Source: Tyto alba (taxonomy: Eukaryota; Chordata; Aves; Strigiformes; Tytonidae). From it: a stretch of DNA of 64,000 bases. Position numbers and translations under genes: made by a program. Positions 39,301-53,400 of the stretch are shown here, piece by piece. Location: the NCBI RefSeq assembly GCF_018691265.1, contig NW_024881272.1, forward strand, positions 21,627,323-21,691,322. Direction: 5' to 3'. Position 1 is the stretch's first letter, and every line of letters begins with the position of its first letter. The notes beneath the pieces are model-generated. The model saw only the letters and a list, made by a program, of their open reading frames with translations. It did no database searches and was not told the DNA's origin.

Positions 39301-40714
39301 ACATATACAGCTTTCCATTTGTTGCCTTGTTCTGTAGTTGTTTTCATTACATTTTCAGTTTCAGGTATGAAATAATGTGATGACAGTATTTTTCCTCCCT
39401 CTGCCTGCTTTCCCTTACAGCACTTCTGAGCATGAGAAGACGTGTTTTGATTGTATTGCAAAAGTAAAAGCTTGCTGGTAAAACAGCTAATTTATTAAAA
39501 ATAATAGTGAAGGAGAGGACAGAGTAGGCTCTCTTGTTTTTATGCAACTATGTAGACATACTGAAGGTGTAGCATGACAGAAATTTATATATTTCTGTCC
39601 TAAAATTACTTTTCTCTTCTACTAGCTAGGAGAGCACCAGAACAGAAATAGAGGGGAGAAAAGGTGGAAATTCTACAAAACAAAATAAATCTATTAGCTC
39701 ACTTCAAACAACATTTGTGGGCAAATACTTCACTCTAAAAAACACCATCAGATCAGAACATCTTCTCCCGAAACCTTGTGATAATTACTCAGTCTTTTAC
39801 TTGCATTTTACCATTTACATTCATTCGGTTTAATTTTATCATTTAATTTCATTTCATGCAGTGTCATTTAGGATGAAGGATTTGTTTTATTTGTCTGATA
39901 GTTTAGACTATCATTTTTAATTTTCTTTTTTAAAAGCTCTATCTGTTTTATATTGGTTCTGCAAGTCCCAGAACTGTAGTCAGTATTTGGTAAAGACTAT
40001 TAAATAACAGTGAATTAATGAATCTTTCACAACTTTCTTATCTCATCCCCCATAGTATCTCTCCTGTGTTTCATTGCTAGTGTTCTTAGAGCAGCAGATT
40101 GACCCCAAAACTCTTCAGGTCTGTTTTCTGAGATTCCATCCTTTCTTATGTCATCTCTTCTCTAAGAGTCAGATATCAGTTCTTATTTTCTGGAAAACAC
40201 AGTCCATTTCCCTTTTTAGAACACTTAGCTTTCATTTGCAGATGCTCATAAATAAAAGCCCATGACTTCCTTGTTGAAGAGGACTACTAAGCTTTCTATA
40301 AAGGAGTGCATTCCCTAAGCTCTCAAGTCATGTTTCAGGACTGACACCAGACTTGGTTTCATTTGTTTTAGCCCCAGTACTAATAATGAGTACTTTCAAA
40401 CTTCGGGCCAAAGACAAACGAGCACCCATGAGGAACTCTACTAGGATTAGGTGCTTACAGGACTGAGGGCTAAGAATCCAGTCTGCCTTGATCAAGGCTT
40501 GTTAGGGATTCAAAGTAACATTTTAATGGAGTGTTTCATGATACAGGGATTTAGGGAAGTGTTTGCAGTTGACAGCCACTTATTTCTTGTTCTCTTATAT
40601 AAAGCATGCTCCTGGCTGAAGGGGGACATCTTTCTTTGATCAGCTATGCTAGGTGGCTTGTATATCAAGCACAGCATAGGTTAATAAATATGATTTTTGA
40701 AATGATTACAAAGT
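33351..40714. other. AT-rich non-coding block, no gene recognised
   Basis: No exon, RNA gene or recognised transposon. It includes an AATA microsatellite at about 36289-36306 and scattered octamer-like ATGCAAAT motifs (for example near 36438). Long AT-rich unique stretches at 34.3-35.2 kb and 36.3-38.2 kb have the texture of conserved non-coding sequence. Conservation cannot be judged from one sequence. Confidence 0.6.
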
Positions 40715-41460
40715 TTCCTGGAGTTTGAAACCAGAAGAGACCCTCAGATCATCTATATCAGGTCATTAAGTTTTACCAAGGCTTTATTCTAAACTTAAAG
40801 GTGTTCATTAGACCAAAGAATTTTAGACCTCATGAGGTTTAACTATGCTACAAGCAAAGACTGGAACTAATCCCTAATGCCCTTGCAATGGTAGGAAATT
40901 AATTAGATGAAATATGCCTGGGTGAACCTAGAAAATAATTTCACTTATGATGCTGAGGAAGGCAAAACAAAAAAATAAAGGTCCAGCTCCAACTTCTAAT
41001 CCCTGGATTTTGTTATATATTTATCATCAAAAATAAAAAGTTCTCCATTACTGGAAATCTTTTCCTTCTGCAAGTGCCTATAAACAGTGATCACATTGTC
41101 TTAACTTTTTTGTTTGTTTGTTTGTTTGTTTTTAAAACTAACTGAACATATCAAACTTCTTAGTCTTACATAACAAAGTTTATTTTTCAGTGTCAGGATC
41201 ATTGGTAACTCCTTTTTAAATTCTTTCTAAGATTTCCATTTGCCTTGTGAACTAGATTTTTGCTGTGATCTTACTACAGCCAGTCCAAGTACCTTTTTTG
41301 ACAAAGTTGCATGCAAAGAAAATAAAACTTCTCTCTTTTTACCTTATTTTCTCCCCTCTATGTCTTCTTGGGTCACATTTGATGCTTATGTGACAGCACT
41401 GCAAAAATGGGATCACTGTCTATGATGACCCCTAAATATATGTTGAAGACATGAACTTAG
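40715..41460 (-). mobile_element. Ancient degenerate CR1-type LINE fragment
   Basis: Scattered blocks match the older amniote CR1 3' region in the correct order on the minus strand. A GAAACCAGAAGAGACCCT/ATCATCT block at 40722-40755 is the 3' end. It is followed by a GTGCCTATAAACAGTGATCA block near 41073, an AAACTAACTGAACATATC block near 41135, and ATGATGACCCCTAAATAT near 41423. That last block back-translates to LGVIIDS, the counterpart of the EKDLGVLV motif in the copy at 33.2 kb. Stops and indels are frequent. The divergence is far higher than in the other CR1 copies, so this is a much older insertion. A TTTG microsatellite (41106-41133) has grown inside it. The upper boundary is uncertain. 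Confidence 0.6.
41106..41133. repeat. (TTTG)n microsatellite
   Basis: About six TTTG units bounded by T and A runs, lying inside the old CR1 fragment. Confidence 0.85.
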
Positions 41461-44400
41461 GTAAGCATTTATCTAGAGAAACTTCTCCAGTAGTAACTTT
41501 CAATTATATAATGAAGGAAACAAACATAATCCTCTCCCTTGCCAGAACAACTGTACTAGTAACAAATGCAACATCACTAAGTGTCTGACATTTGTAGACA
41601 CTTTAGAAATCTGCTTGGTTTGATGCATTTTAGCTCTACATTTCTCAGTAGATTTATTATTTGGTCTATTCTGTTAATTGTTAATGTTCCTCATATTTGC
41701 ATTGCAATTTTCAGTTCAGCTAGTTTTCCAACTGCCTGAATCTTTGATGTCAGCCACATGTTAATTGACTTCAATATTTGGTAATAATATTTCTTATTTA
41801 TTTGATTTTCCTGATATTATTCAGAATTATAAACAGCATTTTACAGGCTTCGTTATTTTTGTGATTGTGTGGGTGTTTAACTTTTACTGTGGGATTTCTG
41901 TAGATGTCATAAGGATTTTGTCCTTTAATGTAAGCTGCTTTCTTGGCTCTTTCCTTTAATGTTATTTGCGTGTTTTGTTGTCACTGTTTAAATAGATGCA
42001 CTCTTTTCTCTTTCCCACTAATGGTTAGGGTCAGAAAATATTTCTAAAGATTTGGTCTGTCTTTTGAGATCTTTGTGAAAGGAAGATGCAGAGAGGAGCT
42101 GCTGATACTGATACTGAATTGAAACTTTGGAAGAAATTCTAAGTAAACCTGAAATGAAGCCAAGGCTGAAACACATTCTAAACACATTCATATGCATGTA
42201 CCAGGCTCCAAGTATTTTGCAGCAGTCTGACTCTAAGGTCTGGTGCCTTTGTTTTTTCCTTTGTGTACCACATGTTTACTTGGAGATATGCCACCAGGAG
42301 CAGAATCTCATTTGATCTCCTAAGATAAGCAATATCCAGTTCAGTTGGTGTTTGAAAAATGGTATCCCTAGGAAATCTCAGCTGTTTGTTAAGAGTGGCA
42401 TATTTCAGTGTGTGCCATTCTTGCAGAAAATTGAAGCTGGCTTTGGTCATATATTTTAAAAACCTGATTTGAATTTGAGTTGCTAGAGATTTTTACGTCC
42501 AGGTGAGTCTCATGGGAGTAGGGATTTTTGTGATGCATAGTTCTGTGCTCAGTAGGGCAACATCCTGGAGTTGTCTCAGGGAGTGTCAGTGTCAGTCACA
42601 CTCTGATTGATGCTGGCATTGGATAACTGCATGTGTACCCAATTTTGATTAGCTCTGAAGCAGAATAGAAGGCATACTGCCTTTGATAATCCTTCTAATC
42701 CACTCAGACTTCATGTGAGTGACAGGGCAGCTGTTACGAGTATGAGAAGCAAACTTAAAATGGTGATAGAAACTTTCTATTGCATCTCAGTCTTTCTTCA
42801 CTCCAGTATGGATCCTCACCACTGTGTTCTAATTGCATAATTAGTTTCCAAGTTGCAGTCCTTTGCAAATGCCACTTGAGATATTTGGTCAATGAACCTG
42901 TTTGTATAAGCTGGAATTCTTCCCTTTTTGTACTGCAGTCTCTTCCCTTCCACAAGCACTGAAATATTTTTTGAAATAAAGAAGATTCAACTCCATCCAT
43001 TTGATCTGAAAGAAGTTAGTATTTGTCTATAAAGCAATACATCTATTTTACCATAAGATGTTTCAGCAAGGATCAGCAAGCTTTCGCAGTTGTCAACACA
43101 GATACGTAAAGTTTATAATACATAGCATGATTGCTTCAGTGAATAACTTGTTAATTTTGGTTTTTGGTGGTTTTATGATTAGTTAATATCTATATATTTC
43201 ATTACAACTTTCAGGCTGAGAACTATTGGAAATAGCACTATTTTAAAGAAGATATAAGACTTGGACACAGTAAAGGGAAATACAAAGCCCTGAGTTCGTG
43301 AAGTCATTTTCACTGCTGTGAAATGGAGATTGTACTGGTGTAGAAGACAGCTGGTTTCACTTTCATCTACAGGGATTTTATCCATACACATTTTCATTCA
43401 TGGATGTGTTGATTTCACTGAAAAATCTGTTAGAAAGCAGTTTAGAGAAAAAAGATGACCACCTTTCTGTCCCTGTTGGTAGACAAGGGTGAAAAGTAAT
43501 TTAAGTTCAAACTCTTAGTGTGAATTTTTTCATCCATGTTAAAACAGGCCCATTTTGTCTTTGAATACTAATTCTAGGTCTGTTCTGGCAAGGTAACTGG
43601 CAAAAAATCACAGACATGCCATAAGTGCAAAAATCCGTCCTGAATTGCTAAGGTCAACAAACAAATAAGAGAATCGTATCTTGCTTCTTTTTATCAAAGA
43701 ACTGTAAATTTTATCAGAAAGTTTAAATTAAATATGTTTGATTAACTTAGGAACCTACAGAGAGCTGCCACAAAATAGGATTGTCATTATGTTTTTTGAT
43801 TCATGCTTCATTCTTTAAAATTGTTAAAAGATAGTGTGTTAGTCAAAGACAAAGTTTTACTCTTATTAGTGAAGCATAATTAAATAGGTATCAAAGGTAG
43901 AAAAATTGTCAACAGCATCTCTAAGTGAAAGGAAGAGGTTTACATCAGGAGTGCTTTTGGTTGTTGAAAGTAGGAGTGAAAAAATAGTAGTTGAGGCACT
44001 TATTACTTACAGCTCATGCGTGTTTGAAAACCCATGCAAACTTAATATGACAATAAATGAATTACTATCAGTCTAGTTCCATGTTTACACATCTTTGCTA
44101 TCTTCATAAGACATATTTCTGAATCTTCAGTTTCACATTTATGGTTTTAGGAGAAATTTTGAATATTAAAACATCTTTACCTCAAGTGGGTGACTTTTCT
44201 ATGCCAAGTGAAATAATAGTACGGACAATTAGCAGAGGAAGGGCTTAACCAGCTGACTTAATTGTCAACGAAGAAATATGATTTTCAAATCATTAATAAT
44301 GTTAAGATTATGCTTTGAACATATTGTTGCTCATACTGTTGTTTATATACTAAAAGCTAGTCTATTTGGAAATTCAAAATATAGTTGATTATTCTCATTC

Positions 44401-47400
44401 ATACTTTAATTCTTAAGTATAGATATGCCTCCAGATTACATTGTCCTGTTTGAAAGAGCATCCTAAGAGTATTAAAATGTGTAAAATCATCCTCTCTTTA
44501 CAATTATTCTGTATTTTATTCAAGTAGTGGTGAGGATCTTTTCTCCAACATTAATTAATAAACTCACTGGTGTCCCCTTTTCAGAACTACTACTCCCTTC
44601 ATTACCTACCCATGATAGGAATATAGAAAATGACTTGCATTGTACAGAGCCTTACACACCCAATCCCATCTTAAAGATTACAACATGGAAATGAGCTATC
44701 CATAAATATTAAAAATTATCTGCTTCTCACAGATGTTCCTTCTGCTTATTTTCTGCAAAATTTCTGGATCAAATGTTCAATATGAATATGTTAGTATCCA
44801 CTAAAGATTGCTTTTGGCAGCATATGTGTTGATATCAGCAGGAAATAAATAGGAAAACATTAAAGGGTATAAAACTTTAAAACAATAGCTTAAAGGTGTT
44901 TTATAAAGTACAGATGGCTTATATCGCTCAAGTGGATGTCTGGTGTAGAATGAGAAACAGAGAAAACTGGAAAAAAAAAGTGGAAATGACTGGAAATAAT
45001 GAGTCCCATGCAATATGTTGTACTTAAAGCAGAGATAAGCTAAATGAAAATTGTTGCTCTTTTCTTATACAGATAGTGAGGCTATGCTAACATCTGTGAA
45101 TAAGAGTGGTTCACCATTTTTTTAATATAATACTCTATATAATGAAACTTGTCACTCTGGATCCTCTCCAAAAAGGTGATGCTATCAACAATAGACTGAT
45201 CATTTTTCTGTGCTCAATCACAAGTCTTAATCATTGACTTTACATAGAGAAAGTGTTCATGTCATGTAGACAAGCTGTCTATAAAAAAAAATAGGAGCTA
45301 AATGAAGCAAACTTTATTTTTGTCAGATTATTAGTATCATTGGTAGTGCTAAAGCTACTCTCTGTCTTTGAGCCAAACAGAATGAATGAGATCTCTTTGC
45401 AGAAGAACCATTCAGAACTGTTTATTCAAAGCTAAATATGGTTGAACATGGATAGAGCTTACAGGTTGCAACATTCCTCTCCTAAAACACCCCAGCATTG
45501 TGAACTCATCACTACAGGCAGTGAGAATGCCAAAGTATATAGCACAGCAAGAGAAAAAGAATATCACTGAAAAAGCTAAGAGGAAAGCAAATCGCTCTTG
45601 TTTTAACAGGCATGGAAAGTGTGAGCAGTATGGAAAAGCTGCACAATTATGGTGCTGATAACTTGCAGATACCCATGACTGCATCAATGATAAAAACGAC
45701 AGCTAGAAGTTTCAAAACAAGATGTACAGAGTAGGCATAGTCAGTAAGACATAATACATTTAAGAAAATATTGTACAATTGTGAGATATATCACTCTGAT
45801 GAAACTCAACCGATGTTTTAACAAAAAAAAAAAAAAAAAAGGAGTTGGGTTTGGGGGTTTTATTAATGATTTTAAAAGATATTCACTAGTTTGGTTACTA
45901 AAAGTCTGCCATCTATCTAGAGAATGAAGAGCATTTGCTTCATTCTTCCAGTAAAATTGCAACATCTCATTATTTTCACTTTCTTGTTATTGTTTCCTTT
46001 TTGTAAACTGTTGTGAAGCTTATAACAGCTGCTTTGTTTCACTGTATTAGTAAGTGAGATGAAGTACATGCAGTGTGTCATCTGCAATTTTGTATACAAT
46101 TAGGTTGATTCAAAGTCATTGCAGAGAGGTGAAATGACCAATAGCAAAGAGGACCTTGATGATTATCACTGAACCTGAGCGGTTTGTGTTAAGATTTAAT
46201 GTGACCACTGCATCTTAGACATATATTTTTTCCTGTATTTAGAAGGTCAAATACCATTTCCATGCCAGGCCTAAATTAAGTCTGTCACAAAGTGCAGTAT
46301 CAACCATTTTCCCTGCTCTCCTCCACCAGGACCAGGCATTTAATAAACAATTTGTGAAGACCACACTCCTGTCTGCCGAGTGCTCCTCAGTGCAAACAAA
46401 ATACAAAAACCTGAGCTGTGGATTTTGATATTTTATAACCACTTTCTTGGGACTTATGAGCAAGATCTTTTTTCATTTTTTCATTTTTTCAGCATTCTTT
46501 GAATCCAGCCTTATGAGCAGAGACAGTTAAGGTGTCTTAGTGATGGTGACGTTAGCAGTACTGATTGGATTTACTTCTGTAGAAAATCCTCTAGCAGCTG
46601 CACTGAGGGAGAATTTCCTTTAATAGCTGACAGTATGTCATGTCTCCTCATCTCCAGTTGCTACAGAGAGACAATAGTTCACTTTCCTCACTTTAAAAAA
46701 AGTATTCTGCTCTATTAACTAAATATGACATCTAATCAGCCTTTTATATGTTCCAGAGAAGACACATTTGACCCAGTGCATAAGGCCAGTGAAAGAACAG
46801 GGAGTCAGTCATTCATGTGCCACTGAAGTCTCACTAAGCCATCAAAATAGCACCTACCTGGTGTCTAATTGTTGCTGCCTGTTGGGAATCAGTCCCACTA
46901 TAAGACCTCTTCTCAAACAGTGCTCAGTCTACTTACCTTTCTGTATCAATGGTTTCATCAGCATGCACGATCACCTGAGAGGAAAAAAAAAAAAAAAAAA
47001 AAAAAAAAAAGGAGTCTCTTCTAGTTACATATATGATGGAGAATCCTTGCACCCTGCTAAGTGGCTGCTGGGACAGTCTTTTCAGACTGGAGTCTCTTAA
47101 TCCAAGACTTCATTACAGAAATGCCATGAAGTAACCAAGCTGCACACTCAACGCTGGAGCAACTGTTACTTAGGCATTAACAACCACAAAGGCAATTTCC
47201 ACCTAAATGCTCAAATAAAACTCCCTATATTAGGAATTGTGCTACACATATTTGAGAGATACACTGAGTTATACACAGGGATACACAGTATACCTAACCT
47301 GCTTCCAGGTGACAATCAACATTGCTTCAAAGAAATAAAAGTACTCAAAGGATTTAATCTTTAGTCACGCTTTGGACAGGTGATACAATTTCAAAGCTGA

Positions 47401-50371
47401 AATTGTTATTTACCAGAACCTGTGACCAAGTGGTAGGTTTACTAAATTCTGCAGATAGAAACAGTACAAGCAAAACAAGTGTTTGTCAATATAAAGCTTT
47501 TGCAAATGTTCCCCAGAGAAAGGCCTGTGGGTCAGTTTAATCATGAAAAGCAGTCAGCGTATTTGATGGAAAGATACTAAATTCTGCATTTCACCATTGT
47601 GAAAAGAAAATAATATTTGAGGATAAGACAAAGGTACAAATGGGAGATATAGAAAAAAGTTTTAACTTAAAATATTGTAAAAATATTGTTAATACTGCTT
47701 TGAAAATTACTTTTTTTTTGAAGGGGGTGTGGGGGGGGAGCGTGATGAGGGGAGGGAAATGTCCCGTGCTTGCTTTTAGGAGTCCTAGATTGTTTGGCTG
47801 TGACTATATACTGTGAGTCAGGTGCTTTCTAGTAAAACCCAACCCCACTATTCCAATAGTACAGTCAGGTAGACTTGATAGATAGCACCATGACTGCTTG
47901 CTGGTCTGTATGTCTGCATTCCCTGCTGAAGGAAAACCATGGTGTGGTAGGTGGGGAATGGCTTATAACTATGTCTCACGCCCGTTTGGAATTAAAACAT
48001 AGCTTGGATTGTACATCTGGACCAAGGAGTTCATGAGCTCTCTTCCCACCGCTGTTTAGACAGTGAATCAAACAGCCACGCTTAAAATAATTTTTATATA
48101 TTCATAGTTTTTATATAATCTATGAGTGACAAAAGTCACTGAATACTACATTTAATGTTGTTCAATATGTTTTGTTTTCTCATGCTACTCAAAAAAGAGA
48201 ATTCTCTACAGGTACCTGAGCAATAAGTATATAGCATATATATGATACATTAAATGTTCCATTTCTTGTCAAAGGCAAGATATACAGTAGGCTGGTTAAA
48301 AATGCCAACTTGTGATCTTTGGAATAACAATAATGTTATACAGTTAATAACATTTTCAAAATGCTGAACAAAAAAAAAAAGACAATTTAACAAAAAATCA
48401 TATACAAGGTACCTCACATTATTTCACTCCATAATTTCATGTTTACAGCCAATTCAATGCACTATACTACATTCTCTGAAATGCTTTCCCTGGAATTCAG
48501 TGTAAAGACTTATAGATGTATTGTGTTAAAGTCAATTAATGTTATAGTATGCATGGCTTTTTGCTTCTATCATCTGGGTTCCAGTTTTCTAACTGCAGAT
48601 TATACAAGTAGAGAATTGTGGCTCTTTAAATCTTACAAAATACAAAAAAAAAAAAAAAATGTAGAAGGCTTTTATTTAAGTGAAATGAAGGTTAGAGGGA
48701 TCTATTTCTGTAACAAGAACAAGTGGAGGATACAGACAGTGTAGGCTGACCTTGCTTATTCAATATGTAGTTAAAGCACTGGCCTGTAGACAAAGACCTA
48801 GAGTGTCTTATGGTAAATGCCTCTATTCTGGGATTGTTTTTTACTGTCAGTCATTACTTTTCTATTCTCAGATTCAAGGCGCCTTCTGCCTCCAGGCACT
48901 TAAGGGAGAATCCTGATGTCCCAGAATCTGTGACCATCATTGACTTCACTATCTCACAAAACACAGCTTAAAACACGACATATATACTTTCTTGTACAGC
49001 TTTTGATTCATACTTTAACACAAAGCTTCCTCTTATTTATTGATTGTTAAGACTTTTGGGGACAGATTCTCAACCCTCCTCCTGCCTGCAGCACTGCTTT
49101 AGCAGAATAAAGAACGAGGAAATCTCTCCCTATTAAACTCTAGGTCACAGACCAAACGGATCTGTGTTTAGCCTCTGAACTGAGCCTGTTTGAAGTGTCA
49201 TTACCCTCTTTGCAGTCAGTGAGGAGATATGGATGACTCCAAAGGTCCGTTTAGATCTGTAGAATGATGCATCAGCACTTGGTAACATCTCCATCTACTC
49301 ACTGAGTCTAGAGGCACACTGTGGCAAATTGACAGTTTAAGAGTCCGAAGCTTAAGTTCTACCTACCTATATCTGGTATGATGTGATACGAGGGAGAAAA
49401 CACCATAACATGTTAACTGCAAAAGTATTTGTAAAACAATGGAAGTCAGCACCATTTGAAACAGCCCTGCATGCTTCATACTCTAAAGCATTTCATCCCT
49501 CAGCCATATTCAGAACATTTTAAAATTTCAATATCCTGGAGCACAAATGCAACATTTCTCACTTGATTGTAATTTGATCCTATCTCAGCTATGTGAAGAG
49601 GTTAGCATTTATTTTCAAAATATCACAAAACTTTCATGCAAAGACTTCTAAAAGTTTCTAATTGAGTTTATTCACTTTTAGTCATATTAAAACCTTGCCA
49701 AAAATAGCTCTGTGCATATTGTAGGTACCATGAAATCTGATAAATCTTATTGTCATGATATTATAACACTGCTATGAAGACAAAGTGGGAACATCTGTGA
49801 TTATTAAATTGTGTTATTTTTGAAGGCGTTCTGGATAACATTTACGAGTGTTACAGAACTGTGCTAAATTGAAACACCCTCAAGCTGAAAAATTGATTTC
49901 CTTGGAGCTACTGCACAGAAACATGAGACTATAGCACATTAAATGTTGGCTTTCATGTATTAGACTGTTTTTCAGGGGTTCAGAGGCATCTGATAAAAGC
50001 TGAAGGTTCCTTATAAATACATTAAGATTTTTAAAAGGGAACATTTTAAATGTGATTCTTCATCTGTACTGTAATCAAAGATTGCTTGTGTCCTCCAAAA
50101 TAAGGTACTCAGAGAGCATTTCACTGTCAAAACAAATAAAAAAATGTGCCCCATGTATGAAAAAAATGTCAAGTTCACATTTTTTGTATTAATGCACAAT
50201 TCAGACAACACATAGTAATAGCATTTCAATAGCTTCAGAATCCATTTGAAGTTCATATAAATTGGAAAAATACTTTACACTGCATTTATATAAGTGTTAT
50301 TTTTTTCTGAATAGAGATGGAATAAAGTATGTGTCTTAATATACTCTGAGTAGATGTAAACCCAAGAGTTC
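41461..50371. other. AT-rich non-coding block, no gene recognised
   Basis: No exon or transposon is recognised. It contains A18 (45823-45840), A28 (46983-47010) and A16 (48644-48659) runs, and a G-rich quadruplex candidate at 47723-47756. Open frames up to 110 codons (for example 46768-47100 plus, which reads through the A28 tract) show no domain. Confidence 0.6.
47723..47756 (+). other. Putative G-quadruplex
   Basis: G5, G8, G4 and G3 runs on the plus strand are separated by 3, 10 and 1 bases, in otherwise AT-rich surroundings. The G8 run can itself supply two G3 segments. No promoter features are visible nearby. Confidence 0.55.
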
Positions 50372-50425
50372 AGCTTAATTCTGTCTCCCGATCCAAAAGG
50401 TACCATGTCAAGACAGAATTAAGCT
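50372..50425. repeat. Perfect inverted repeat, 15-bp arms, 24-nt loop
   Basis: AGCTTAATTCTGTCT (50372-50386) is exactly reverse-complemented at 50411-50425. Past one mismatch, pairing resumes for about three positions outward, including one wobble, giving a hairpin of roughly 62 nt (50368-50429). No known RNA family is recognised. It could be a hairpin RNA, a remnant of inverted-repeat DNA, or chance, although a perfect 15-bp pair this close together is unlikely in 64 kb. Confidence 0.85.
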
Positions 50426-50429
50426 AAGC

Positions 50430-53400
50430 AGCCCATGGTAGTTTTCCAGGCACTGTGCTACTTTTTCTGATTAAAGCTGAAGGTGAGATTGTTGTACTGT
50501 GAGGTTGCTAAGGAGCTTGGTATTTTTAACTGCTAATCCAGTGGGAAGTTTCCACCCTAAATTCCACAATTCCAGGTGAAAATAATAAGTTTTACCATTA
50601 AATATAATTTTGTCTTTGTTTCTTGCCTTGTTCATTAAAAATTACATCTGGATAGGAAGGTATTTTCCAGTCCCACAAGGATATTTGAGGTCTCAGGTTT
50701 TCCTATCTTGTTAGAACAAAAGGTGTTCCTGAATTTTCCATAAATCAAACATTCAAAAAGCAATTAAAATTACCTCAGTCAAAATACTTTAGATATTTTG
50801 ATAATTTCAGTTCACCTTCAACATTTTTAATTTTCCCTTTTAGTCTTTATGCAATATGATTACATTTTTTAAAAATCAACTAAACAGAGATATTTCTTAA
50901 ACTTAATGTTTTCAATTAATTGATTTTTTCCCTTAAATAAATTTCCCCTAAATTTTTTTCCCTAAATAAATTTACTTATACACGTGTAAGGACAGCAAAA
51001 GTTTTGATCTTTAAAAAATGCAGACTGGACAAAATCATCATAAAGGCTTGAATAAGGCTTGAATAATTTTTTTCTAGTTCTATAATAAATTGTCAAATGT
51101 TCTTTTGCACTGCTACAGAAATGGTGATATCAGAGATGACTACATTTCAACAGAATGAGGGAGACGGTGCTGAATATTTAGTCTGAAAAATACTCAGTAG
51201 ATTAAGACATATGCTTTGTGATGAATGCGTTTGTAAAAATGATATTACATTATCTGTGCTTTTCCCACGTTGTTTTGAATGCAACCTGATATTTTTAAAT
51301 AATAAGCTTCTGCAAGGTGATTCTACTCAGCTACTGAAGACACAATTTCTAATAGCAGAATCCCAGAGTTACATTAACATTCCACAAAGAAAGAAAAGCA
51401 TTGGTGTTACTCCATCCATAGTGAGGAAAAATTTCCATCTAGTATAGTGGTGGCTTTAACCATACTGTCCTTAAATTATACCCTTACAAACATTGTCAAC
51501 TCATGTATCTCCAAAATTAATCTTCAGTTAAATCAGGAAAAGGAGAGGCATTAGTTGCGATTTTCTGTTCCTGCTCTGTCTGGATTCATCCCAAGACAGT
51601 ATCATATATAGCTGCTGTCCCAATCACATTCTCTAAATGGGTCTTTTTATAACAACTTAAACATCTGTTCATCAATTAGTCTTGAGAAGTGTCCTTGACA
51701 TGTTTTTGTGCTTTTTGTTAAACAAATGCATTGGGGTCACCTGCATGTATTGCAGAGTCAAGCAGAAACCTTTGCTTTAGTTCTTTCCTATAAGCATTGC
51801 CACAAATTGACACAGATTTGTGCATATTTTAATGTATTCAGGAAGAACTGTGTACAACAAAATGTACAACAAAGAATGTAACTTCCTCTCAGTTTACATT
51901 TCCTCCTATCAGGCAAGATACCCGTCATGCCTATATTCCTTTTGACTCACTGAATTTTGATTTATTTTAGCACGGTAACAAGGCAACATTCTTGGCTAGT
52001 AACACAAGCACACTTTCTAGATTGTGTCTCTGTTGAATTGATATGATTCTTAAATCCTGAGGCAGAAGAGTCTGGCTGTTTGTTTCTGAAGTTCCACAAC
52101 AGAGAACCATAGAAGCATGGATGTTTCTGGTAGATCAAAACTGTATTGATTGCATCTAATTAAGAAATACTGCTAACTTTCATCCTGAGATTGGGATATC
52201 TTTTCTTTCAATATGTGAGAACAAGATATATGATGTTGTGTGTAGATGAGTGTGAAGGGCAATAACAGTCACAACACACAGTGCTGAAAATAGTTGTATA
52301 AGAAATTATAAAGCATGACATAAAATGTTGCAAAGTATTTTCAATTCATTTTAACCTCCTGATCTGCCTCCTGTGTGTTAATCCCATTCCCCTGGAACTT
52401 AATGCAAGATTGCAACCTTTTAGCATTTAAAGCTACTTTTTAAAGCAATTCAGTCAATGTGTTTCTCCCCCTTTTTTACAATTTTGAAATCTCTTCACAA
52501 AATATGTGCATGTTCAAGGCCAGAAGCAGATTATGCTGTGGGATAGTCTAACGTCTCTATCTCAAAACCCTGCAGGTTTAAAATGGCATCTTTGCTCCTC
52601 TGGAAAAGGATCATTACCAGGTTTTTATTGGGGATATTGCACTCTGAAAACTGAGGTCTTTGATGCACAGAAGTTATTTTAGATCACATTAAGAAGGATA
52701 CTTGGGTGTCTTTTTCTATGATTATTTCTTTACTCTGCATAAAAGTAGAACAGTTGCATCTCTGATATTAGGGGCCAGGAACTTTAAAAATATGTTTCAA
52801 TTCAAATTAAAGTAATAAGGTCCTTATCCATACAAAACTACGGAGAAACCATATTCAAACCATTATCATTTTGTTCTATAGGGTTTTATTGCACTCATTA
52901 AGTATGGTGTTAATTTCTGTTCTTCAGAACAAGTACGCACCAGTTAAAATTTGTGTCACTAAACCACTCCATATTAATATATACCAGAAAAAATATATCC
53001 TGTGTATTGGTGATATCTTTATGATAAATTGTGAAGTCAGTTGTTTGATCAATACTGTTCTATTGTCTATTTTTAACACTTATACTCTGCCCAATGTTAT
53101 TTTCTGAACTAGAGCTCAGAAATGGGTGCTGTTTTTGTGGTATTTCATCATTGTCCTTCATATGTATTCTTTCTGCATATTTGTCTATGAAGAGAGAGAA
53201 ACACGAAGTCCTTTAAGGAACAGAAAAATAGTCCAAATGGAGAATGTTGCCAAAAATATAGGTGAGGCTACCTAAGTGCAGATTCCTAAAAAGGTACTAA
53301 TTGCTACCATAAATTTTATTACTGAAGGATTCTATGACATGGCAAAATGAAGTTGAAAAATATTATCTGCACATTAGCTTTGAAAATATCTGGTCTTTTG

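Noticed and set aside
46768..47100. 110-codon plus-strand frame
   Set aside because: It reads through an A28 tract to give a polylysine run and has no known domain.
52090..52150. CATAGAAGCATGGATG block resembling a CR1 tail
   Set aside because: Only the first few bases resemble the terminal repeat, and the following sequence does not follow the CR1 tail convincingly.
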